This document shows positions 24,983 through 31,251 of a stretch of DNA of 31,251 bases, piece after piece. The notes below the pieces were generated by a model. It had not been told where the DNA came from and made no database searches. It saw nothing but the letters and a program-made list of their open reading frames with translations. The stretch comes from JBLNBQ01 sp050260095 (GTDB lineage: Bacteria; Bacillota; UBA5301; DYFA01), in assembly GCA_050260095.1 (NCBI GenBank), contig JBLNBQ010000119.1, positions 1 through 31,251 on the forward strand, written 5' to 3'. The stretch's first letter is position 1; each line of letters starts with the position of its first letter. Position numbers and translations under genes: made by a program.

Positions 24983-27184
24983 ATGGCCAACCCGAACGAC
25001 CTCGTCTTTGCCCTCGACATTGGAACCCGCACCGTGACCGGCCTGGTGATGGATGACTCGGGTTCCACCCCGACCATCCTGGGCGCGCTGACCGAGGAGC
25101 ACCGGAGCCGGGCCATGCTGGACGGTCAGATTCACGACATCGAGGCCGTGGCCGCGGTCGTGCGCAAGGTCCGGGAGGACATCGAACGCCAGGTTGGGGT
25201 CACGCTCTCCGAAGCGGCGGTCGCGGCGGCCGGACGGGCGCTCCTGACCCGCCGGGCCACCCTCACCGCCGAGGTCAACACCTTGGGCGAGATCGAGGCT
25301 GAGGACGTGCGGCGCTGGGAACTCGAGGCCGTGCAGGCCGCCCAGGGCCAGCTGCGGGAAGAGGAAGTCCGGCGCGGCGAGTCGCCCGCGGGCAATCCGG
25401 CCGATCTCTATCACTGCGTCGGTTATGCCGTCGTCGCCTACGAATTGGACGGAAGCCGCATAAAGAGCCTGGTCGGACACCGGGGCCGCCAGGTGGCCAT
25501 CGAGGTGTTGGCCACTTTCCTCCCCGAGGTGGTCGTCGATTCGCTCTATACCGTGCTGCGGCGGGCGGGACTCCAGGTCGCCAGCCTGACCCTCGAGCCC
25601 ATCGCCGCCAGCAACGTGGTCATCCCGCCCGACCTGCGCCAACTCAACCTGGCCCTGGTGGACATCGGCGCCGGCACCTCCGACATCGCCGTCGCCCGGC
25701 ACGGGTCGATCATCGCCTTCGGGATGGTCCCCTACGCTGGCGACGAAATCTCCGAGCGCTTGAGCGAGCAGTATCTTCTCGATTTCGCCACCGCCGAACA
25801 GGTCAAGAAGGAGATCGCCGCCGGGCGGGAGATCGCCTTCTGCGACGTGTTGGGGAACCAGCACACAGTCTCCGCCGCCGACGTCTTGGCCCAGATCACG
25901 CCGGCCGTCGACGAACTGGTGGAACTCATCGCCGAGCGCATCGTCGCGCTGAACGGAAAGGCCCCGTCGGCCGTCCTGTGCGTGGGCGGCGGCAGCCAGA
26001 CGCCCGACCTCGCCGCCAAGTTGGCGGTCCGGCTCGGCCTGCCGGAGGCCCGGGTGGTGGTGCGCGGCCGGGAACGTCTTCCGGTGGAACTGCAAGGGGA
26101 CTTGGAGGGGCTCAAGGGGCCGGAAGCGGTCACGCCGGTCGGCATCGCCCTGTCGGCCCGCAGCCAGCGGGGGTTGGCCTTCCGTTCCTGGGAGGTTACG
26201 GTCAACGAGCGCCGGGTCCGCCTGTTCAATCTCGTCACCCCCACGGTGGCCGACGCCCTCCTGGCCGCCGGGATTCCGGGGCAGAGCCTGCGCAACCGGC
26301 TCGGGCTGGCGCTCACTGTCAAGGTCAACGGCGAATTCCGGGTGGTCCCTGGGACGCCGGGCCATCCCGGGCGGTTGGCGGTGAACGGCCAGGAGGCTCA
26401 CCTCGAGACTCCGCTGGCCGACGGCGATCGCATCGCGGTTACCCCGGCCGAAAACGGGGAGGACGCCCGCGCCAGCTTGGCCGACCTGGTCGCCAGGGTG
26501 CCGGATACCCCCGTGAGCCTCAACGGGCGGCGCATCGTGCTCAAACCCTTGCTCAGAATCAACGGCCAGCCGGCCGCCTATGCCGACGAGGTGCCGGATG
26601 GGGCGGAGGTGGAGTTCGCCGCCCGCAACCGGCTCGGCGACCTGCTCGACCTGATGGAGATCGAGCCGGCCCAGGGCGAGCAGCGCCAGTTCACCTTTTA
26701 CCTCAACGGGGAAAGCCGGAGCTACGCCGGCGGCCAGCGGAGCGTCCTCGTGAACGGGCGGGAGGGCAGCCTCGACCAGGAGCTCCACCCGGGCGACACC
26801 GTCGAGGTCCTCGACGTCCGCCACACCCGTCCGACCATCAAGCAATTGCTTGAAGCGGAAGGGGCGGGCGGTTGGCGGCCGGGGCGGGACCTCCACCTGA
26901 CGGTCAACGGCGAGCTGCTCACCATCCCCGGCAAGCCGGGCAGCCTCCTCCTGGACGGGCGTCCGGCCACCCCGGACGAGCGCGTCCCCGAAGGCGCCGA
27001 CCTCCGGGTGGAGCAGGGCGCCGACGCGGCGGCCTACTTCGCGGAGGTCTTCAACTACTTCCCGTTCGACCCTAAGAGCGCCGATCCCCGCCAGCGCCTG
27101 GTCCTCAAACTCAACGGGCAGGAAGCGGAGTACACCTCTCCGCTGCACGAGGGCGACGCCGTCGAGATCCGCTGGGAGAGCTAG
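24983..27184 (+). CDS. FtsA/PilM-type actin-like ATPase with C-terminal NG/GD repeats
   Basis: A 733-residue protein. Residues 1-390 form an actin-like fold: phosphate loop 1 ALDIGTRTVTGLV, phosphate loop 2 VDIGAGTSDIAV near 226, and the adenosine motif CVGGGSQTP near 335. Its closest known relatives are FtsA-type proteins, which tether filaments to the membrane, but it is far longer than FtsA (about 420). Residues about 395-733 contain four to five modules of about 60 residues. Each has a short helix (for example TVADALLAAGI, RLGDLLDLMEI), then strands with VNG twice, then a GDxVEV close. This looks like beta-grasp (ThiS/MoaD-like) modules. The ATG at 24983 follows GGTGAGTGAG. It is coupled to the oxidoreductase; its role is unknown. 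Confidence 0.85.
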   Translation: MANPNDLVFALDIGTRTVTGLVMDDSGSTPTILGALTEEHRSRAMLDGQIHDIEAVAAVVRKVREDIERQVGVTLSEAAVAAAGRALLTRRATLTAEVNTLGEIEAEDVRRWELEAVQAAQGQLREEEVRRGESPAGNPADLYHCVGYAVVAYELDGSRIKSLVGHRGRQVAIEVLATFLPEVVVDSLYTVLRRAGLQVASLTLEPIAASNVVIPPDLRQLNLALVDIGAGTSDIAVARHGSIIAFGMVPYAGDEISERLSEQYLLDFATAEQVKKEIAAGREIAFCDVLGNQHTVSAADVLAQITPAVDELVELIAERIVALNGKAPSAVLCVGGGSQTPDLAAKLAVRLGLPEARVVVRGRERLPVELQGDLEGLKGPEAVTPVGIALSARSQRGLAFRSWEVTVNERRVRLFNLVTPTVADALLAAGIPGQSLRNRLGLALTVKVNGEFRVVPGTPGHPGRLAVNGQEAHLETPLADGDRIAVTPAENGEDARASLADLVARVPDTPVSLNGRRIVLKPLLRINGQPAAYADEVPDGAEVEFAARNRLGDLLDLMEIEPAQGEQRQFTFYLNGESRSYAGGQRSVLVNGREGSLDQELHPGDTVEVLDVRHTRPTIKQLLEAEGAGGWRPGRDLHLTVNGELLTIPGKPGSLLLDGRPATPDERVPEGADLRVEQGADAAAYFAEVFNYFPFDPKSADPRQRLVLKLNGQEAEYTSPLHEGDAVEIRWES

Positions 27185-27272
27185 GCACGGGTTTTCTCGC
27201 CCGTAAAAGAGGCTTGGCCGCTCCTTCCTCGCTAGAATGCCGGATGGGATTCAGTCGCGAGGAGGGTGGGTC

Positions 27273-28340
27273 GTGGACGGACGGATCAAGAACAGTGTCG
27301 GCATCTGGGCGTTCGGCGGGAACGCCACCCGGTTCATGCCTTCCGGGTACCATCCCGGCGCGGTCAAGGAGACGATGGTCGAGAAGACCAGGCGGGCCGT
27401 GGATGGGCTCGGCGATCTGGTCGACGGGTTCGAATACCACTATCCCGGCGAGGTAAACGAGGCGAACCTGGATCAGGTCTTAGCTGCCCTGGGCGGGAAA
27501 GACCTCTATGCGGTCGCTTTGGGGCTCTTCGGCGAGCCAAGGTATGCCCTGGGCACGTTCACGAACCCGGACGCCGGGCTCCGCCGCGAGGTGGTGCAGG
27601 TCACCAAGGCCGGCATCGATCTCGCGGCTGGCGCAGGCGCCAACTTCATCATCTGGCCGGGCGGCGACGGGTACAACTACCCCTTCCAGGTCGACTACGC
27701 CGCCTTGTGGCAACACTTCCTCGAAGGCGTCGGCGAAGTCGTCGACTATGCGGCCCGCAAGGGCGTCCGGGTCTTCCTCGAGCACAAGAACAGCGAACCC
27801 GCCATGAAGATCCTGATGCGCAACATGGGCATGTCGCTGTACGTGGTCCACAAGCTGAAAGAGCTGGGCTACGACACTTCCCTTCTCCAGCTCAACATGG
27901 ACTGGCAGCACCTGATCATGAACGGGGAGAACCTGGCGGAGTACGTGGCGGTCCTCGCCGGGGAGGGCCTGCTCGGCCATCAGCACGCCAACAGCGGCTG
28001 GGGGACCTTCGACGACGACAACATGGTCGGCGCCCTGAACTTCACGGAGACCGTCGCTATCGCCAAGGAGCTGCAGCGGGTCGGCTACGGAACCCGCGGC
28101 GAGCGCATCGGCTTCGACCTTTTCCCGTACACCGAGGACCAGGTGGAGGCGGTCCGGCGGTCCATCCTCCACTGGGAGTTCATCATGGAGTTGGCCGGCC
28201 GGATCGACGACGCCCGGCTCGCCGAGGCGCAGGGCCGGAGCGATGCGGTCTCCGCCTATGCGGCGGTCTTCGCCGCCTTGGGCCTCGACGAGGCATGGGA
28301 AGCCGACCTTCTGGCCCGGCGCCGCAGCGCGCGGAGGTAG
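27273..28340 (+). CDS. Xylose-isomerase-like sugar isomerase (TIM barrel)
   Basis: A 355-residue TIM-barrel protein similar to actinobacterial-type xylose isomerase along its length. IIWPGGDGYN corresponds to the GGREG loop, FLEHKNSEPAMK to the metal-binding EPKPNEP, and LNMDWQHLIMNG to the EVGHEQMAG region. HQHANSGWGTFDDDN matches the HIDLNGQ...DQD metal site and FDLFPYTED matches FDFKPPRTED. The metal-ligand acidic and His residues are therefore kept. The GTG at 27273 has AGGAGG 7 nt before it. A kinase of the xylulokinase family follows after 5 bp, supporting an aldose-to-ketose step; the actual sugar may differ from xylose. A lone TAGAAT (27233) might be a -10 element. Confidence 0.78.
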   Translation: MDGRIKNSVGIWAFGGNATRFMPSGYHPGAVKETMVEKTRRAVDGLGDLVDGFEYHYPGEVNEANLDQVLAALGGKDLYAVALGLFGEPRYALGTFTNPDAGLRREVVQVTKAGIDLAAGAGANFIIWPGGDGYNYPFQVDYAALWQHFLEGVGEVVDYAARKGVRVFLEHKNSEPAMKILMRNMGMSLYVVHKLKELGYDTSLLQLNMDWQHLIMNGENLAEYVAVLAGEGLLGHQHANSGWGTFDDDNMVGALNFTETVAIAKELQRVGYGTRGERIGFDLFPYTEDQVEAVRRSILHWEFIMELAGRIDDARLAEAQGRSDAVSAYAAVFAALGLDEAWEADLLARRRSARR

Positions 28341-28345
28341 TCCCG

Positions 28346-29884
28346 ATGGACGGGACGTACCTCCTCGGGATCGACATCGGCACGTCCGGCACCAAGACCG
28401 CCCTCTTCACGGCCGAAGGCAAGCTGTTGGCCTCCGCCACCGTGGGCTACCCCCTCGCGCAACCCCGCCCCGGGTGGGCGGAGCAGCACCCGGAAGACTG
28501 GTGGCAGGCGGCGGCCCGGGGCGTGCGCCTGGTACTGGCCGAGGCCGGCGCGCAGGCCGGCGTGCGTCCGGAAGAGGTGGTGGCCATCGGCCTCTCCGGG
28601 CAGATGCACGGGGCTGTGTTGCTCGATAAGGCCGATGCGGTCATCCGCCCGGCGCTCATCTGGTGCGACCAGCGTTCGTCGCCCCAGGCGGCCCGGCTGG
28701 GAGAACAGGTGGGGCAAGCCCGGATCATCGAACTCACCGCCAATCCGGCGCTCCCCAACTTCCAGGCGACGAAGCTACTCTGGGTCAAGGAGAACGAGCC
28801 GGAGAACTACGGGCGGATTGCCCACGTGCTGCTCCCCAAGGACTACGTGCGCTTCCGGTTGACCGGGGAGTGGGCCACCGAGGTCTCCGACGCCTCCGGG
28901 ACGCTCCTGCTGGACGTGGCCCGCCGCCGGTGGTCGGCGGAGATGCTCGACTTGCTGGAGGTGCCCTCCGCGTGGCTGCCGGCCGTGTATGAGTCGCCGG
29001 AGGTCAGCGGCCGGCTCAGCGCCGCCGCCGCGGCCGCGACCGGCCTTCGCCCGGGCACCCCGGTGGCGGGCGGCGGGGGGGACCAGGCGGCCGGCGCGGT
29101 GGGCAGCGGGATCGTCACCGAGGGCCTGGTCTCCGTCACGATCGGCACCTCGGGCGTCGTGTTCGCCTTCACGCCACAGCTCAAGGCCGATCCGCTCGGG
29201 CGCCTGCACACCTTCTGCCACGCTGTTCCGGGCAAGTGGCACGTCATGGGCGTCACGCAGGCGGCCGGGGGCTCGCTCCAGTGGTTCCGCAACACCTTCG
29301 GGGCGGCGGAGATCGAGGTGGCGCGGCAGACCGGCGCCGACCCCTACGACTACCTGACCGCCGCGGCGGCCAGGGTGGCGCCCGGGGCCGAGGGTGTCCT
29401 GTTCCTGCCTTACCTCATGGGAGAGCGGACCCCACACCTGGATCCGCAGGCCAAGGGCGTCTTCTACGGGCTCACCGCCCGTCACACCCGGGCGCACCTG
29501 GCGCGGGCCGTGCTGGAGGGGGTCACCTTCAGCCTCAAAGACTGCCTGCGGCTCATCGAGGATCTGGGAATCGACGCCCAGGCGGTGCGCCTCTCGGGCG
29601 GCGGGGCCCGGAGCGCCCTGTGGCGGCAGATGCAGGCCGACATCTTCGGCCGCCCGGCCGAGGTGGTGAGTTCGGCGGAGGGACCCGCCTTTGGCGCCGC
29701 CCTGCTCGCCGGGGTGGGCGCCGGCCTCTACCCCTCGGTGGAGGAGGCCTGCCAGGCTACGATTAGGAGCGGGGAGCGGGTGGAACCGTCGGTGGGCGGC
29801 GTCGCCGCCTACGCCCGGGCCTACGCCCGGTACCGGCGGCTCTACCCGGCGCTGAAGGCGATCTTCGCGGAGAGCGACGACTGA
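28346..29884 (+). CDS. xylB: Xylulokinase (FGGY sugar kinase)
   Basis: A 512-residue FGGY-family kinase of normal length. It begins with LGIDIGTSGTKTALF (phosphate loop). GLSGQMHGAVLLD and ALIWCDQRS mark xylulokinases; the Asp of the catalytic pocket lies in GGGGDQAAGAVGSG. The C-terminal domain shows TIGTSGVVFAF, FLPYLMGERTPHLDP and LSGGGARSALWRQMQAD. It phosphorylates D-xylulose (or a close ketose) to the 5-phosphate that enters the pentose phosphate pathway. The ATG at 28346 follows GGAGGTAG, which includes the stop of the isomerase gene. The next gene starts 23 bp after its stop, in the same operon. Confidence 0.92.
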   Translation: MDGTYLLGIDIGTSGTKTALFTAEGKLLASATVGYPLAQPRPGWAEQHPEDWWQAAARGVRLVLAEAGAQAGVRPEEVVAIGLSGQMHGAVLLDKADAVIRPALIWCDQRSSPQAARLGEQVGQARIIELTANPALPNFQATKLLWVKENEPENYGRIAHVLLPKDYVRFRLTGEWATEVSDASGTLLLDVARRRWSAEMLDLLEVPSAWLPAVYESPEVSGRLSAAAAAATGLRPGTPVAGGGGDQAAGAVGSGIVTEGLVSVTIGTSGVVFAFTPQLKADPLGRLHTFCHAVPGKWHVMGVTQAAGGSLQWFRNTFGAAEIEVARQTGADPYDYLTAAAARVAPGAEGVLFLPYLMGERTPHLDPQAKGVFYGLTARHTRAHLARAVLEGVTFSLKDCLRLIEDLGIDAQAVRLSGGGARSALWRQMQADIFGRPAEVVSSAEGPAFGAALLAGVGAGLYPSVEEACQATIRSGERVEPSVGGVAAYARAYARYRRLYPALKAIFAESDD

Positions 29885-29907
29885 ACAACTTGAAAGAGGT
29901 GAGATAC

Positions 29908-31083
29908 GTGATCGAAGGCACAAGCAGCGCGGCGCAGGCCGCAGTCCTCCGGTACGGCATGGTGGGCGGCGGGGCCGGGGCGTTCATCGGCGACGTCCAC
30001 CGCAAGGCCATCGCTCTCGACGGCAAGGCAGCGTTGGTGGCGGGGTGTTTCTCCCGGGACTTTGCAAACACGCTCGCGACCGGGCGGGGACTCGGCGTGG
30101 CGGATGACCGGCTCTACCGGACGTACGAGGATATGGCTGAGCAAGAGGCGGCCCGGGAGGACGGCATAGACTTCGTCTCCATCGTGACCCCCAACCACCT
30201 GCACTACCCGATCGCCAAGGCCTTCCTGAGCCGGGGCATCAACGTCGTGTGCGACAAGCCGCTCTGCTGGACCGTGGCGGAGGCGGAGGATCTGGTGCGC
30301 ACCGCCAAGGAGAAAGACCTGCTCTTCGGCGTGACCTACACCTACTCGGGTTACCCCATGGTCAAGCAGGCGCGGGAGATGGTGCGCCGGGGCGACCTCG
30401 GGGAGATCCGGGTCGTGGTGGCCGAATACCCCCAAGACTGGCTGGCCACCGAGATCGAGCAGGGCGGCCAGAAGCAGGCGGCCTGGCGGACTGACCCGGC
30501 GCAGTCGGGGGTCTCCAATTGCGTGGGCGACATCGGAAGTCACATCGAGAACACGGTGGCGCAGATCACCGGGCTCAAGCTCAAGGCGCTCTGCGCCAAC
30601 CTGGACATCTTCGGCGAGGGGCGCCGGTTGGACGACAACGCGGCGATCCTCGTCAGGTACGAAGGCGGCGCGACGGGCGTCTACTGGAGTTCCCAGGTGG
30701 CCATCGGCCACGACAACGGGCTCAAGGTGCGCGTCTTCGGCACCAAGGGGTCCCTCGAGTTCGAGCAGGAGAACCCGAACTATCTGCGGGTGGCCTTCCT
30801 GGGCGGCCCGGTGCAGATCCTGTCGCGGGGCGCCGGGTATCTCTACCCGCCGGCGGCCCGCCTGGCGCGGATTCCGACCGGCCATCCCGAAGGGTACTTC
30901 GAAGCCTTCGCCAACATCTATTCGGCCTACGCCGGCGCCCTGCTCAAGAAGCGGGCCGGTGAGGCACTCTCCGAGGCGGACTTGGATTTCCCCACCGCCG
31001 AGGACGGGCTCTCCGGCGTCAAGTTCATCAACCGGGCCGTGGAGAGCGCCCGGAAGGGCTCCGTCTGGGTCGACGTGGACTGA
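29908..31083 (+). CDS. Gfo/Idh/MocA-family oxidoreductase
   Basis: A 391-residue NAD(P)-dependent sugar or cyclitol dehydrogenase. The Rossmann loop is YGMVGGGAGAFIG; DFVSIVTPNHLHYPIAK and VVCDKPLCWTVAEAEDL are the family's cofactor and lysine motifs (DKP in place of EKP). A later GDIGSHIENT holds the catalytic Asp/His pair. GTG at 29908 is chosen because AGAGGTG precedes it; the frame could also start at a TTG (29890) with no ribosome site. It lies in the xylA-like/xylB operon and just before a TIM-barrel isomerase gene. Such pairs often interconvert unusual sugars by oxidation and epimerisation. Its exact substrate is not predictable. Confidence 0.92.
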   Translation: MIEGTSSAAQAAVLRYGMVGGGAGAFIGDVHRKAIALDGKAALVAGCFSRDFANTLATGRGLGVADDRLYRTYEDMAEQEAAREDGIDFVSIVTPNHLHYPIAKAFLSRGINVVCDKPLCWTVAEAEDLVRTAKEKDLLFGVTYTYSGYPMVKQAREMVRRGDLGEIRVVVAEYPQDWLATEIEQGGQKQAAWRTDPAQSGVSNCVGDIGSHIENTVAQITGLKLKALCANLDIFGEGRRLDDNAAILVRYEGGATGVYWSSQVAIGHDNGLKVRVFGTKGSLEFEQENPNYLRVAFLGGPVQILSRGAGYLYPPAARLARIPTGHPEGYFEAFANIYSAYAGALLKKRAGEALSEADLDFPTAEDGLSGVKFINRAVESARKGSVWVDVD

Positions 31084-31119
31084 TTCAGGCAAAGCCGGGA
31101 CAGACGGGAGGAGAACGAA

Positions 31120-31251
31120 GTGGCAAGACCGATCACTCTGTTCACCGGCCAGTGGGCCGACCTGCCTTTCGCGGTGATGTGTGAGAAGGCCAGCTCCTGG
31201 GGGTACGACGGGCTGGAGATCGCCTGCTGGGGCGACCACCTCGACGTGAAG
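31120..31251 (+). CDS. Sugar phosphate isomerase/epimerase-like TIM barrel, N-terminal 44 residues
   Basis: The gene is cut by the end of the window; 44 codons are visible. The start is GTG at 31120, preceded by GGGAGGAG. The sequence begins with ITLFTGQWADLPFAVM and continues SSWGYDGLEIACWGDHLDV, the usual first strand and helix of xylose-isomerase-like TIM barrels (GYDGLEIA). It lies 36 bp downstream of the Gfo/Idh/MocA gene and is probably its functional partner in the sugar operon. Confidence 0.8.
   Translation, partial: MARPITLFTGQWADLPFAVMCEKASSWGYDGLEIACWGDHLDVK

Noticed and set aside
24941..27148. A long minus-strand frame of 735 codons opposite the actin-like gene.
   Set aside because: It is an antisense shadow typical of GC-rich DNA; the plus strand shows clear family motifs and a ribosome site.
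27185..27240. Hairpin CGGG...CCCG after the actin-like gene as a terminator.
   Set aside because: The stem is only 4-5 bp and is followed by AAAAG, not a T-run on the plus strand; not reported as a feature.

Overview
The window is GC-rich (roughly two thirds G+C by eye), gene-dense bacterial DNA with short spacers and good Shine-Dalgarno sites. Family content points to a high-GC member of the Bacillota (Firmicutes). The evidence is an acuA/acuB/acuC acetyl-CoA synthetase control set, a PyrR-type attenuator in front of a uracil permease, a K+-dependent-type membrane pyrophosphatase and a MOSC-Mog fusion. No rRNA, tRNA, CRISPR array, phage or insertion sequence was seen. The species cannot be named from the sequence alone.

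Left part (1-12.9 kb, almost all minus strand). A sensor-kinase region holds a 7TM-GAF-PAS histidine kinase, its LytTR response regulator and, downstream, a second kinase cut by the window edge. Upstream of these lie a ferritin-like protein and acuA. One plus-strand gene, an isoprenylcysteine/phospholipid methyltransferase-like membrane protein, separates acuA from acuC and a damaged acuB. The uracil permease gene uraA sits just upstream of acuB and is preceded by a promoter and PyrR attenuator. Further upstream, an MFS transporter, an M29 aminopeptidase and a TPR lipoprotein/secreted-type protein form a probable operon with its own promoter at about 12.9 kb.

Central part (12.9-25 kb, plus strand). 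This is a molybdenum-cofactor and protein-export block. It runs: structured RNA leader, 36-residue zinc ribbon, mobA-mobB fusion, divergent moeA-like gene, tatA, two tandem tatC genes, a second structured leader ending in a terminator, moaA, moaC, MOSC-Mog fusion. The strong terminator after it is followed by hppA (ion-pumping pyrophosphatase) and then a cytoplasmic molybdopterin oxidoreductase. Cofactor synthesis, export of folded cofactor enzymes and a cofactor-using enzyme are thus collected together; moaD, moaE and modABC are not in the window. Both RNA leaders are reasonable candidates for molybdenum-cofactor sensing elements, but this rests on structure and position only.

Right part (25-31.25 kb, plus strand). 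The oxidoreductase is tightly coupled to an FtsA-type actin-like ATPase whose C-terminal half is built of repeated NG/GD modules that resemble beta-grasp folds. Then comes a sugar catabolic operon: xylose-isomerase-like protein, xylulokinase, Gfo/Idh/MocA dehydrogenase and the beginning of a TIM-barrel isomerase/epimerase cut by the window edge.

The points most worth a second look are the two structured leaders, the broken acuB, the moeA-like gene lacking hallmark motifs, the tandem tatC pair and the repeat-bearing actin-like protein.
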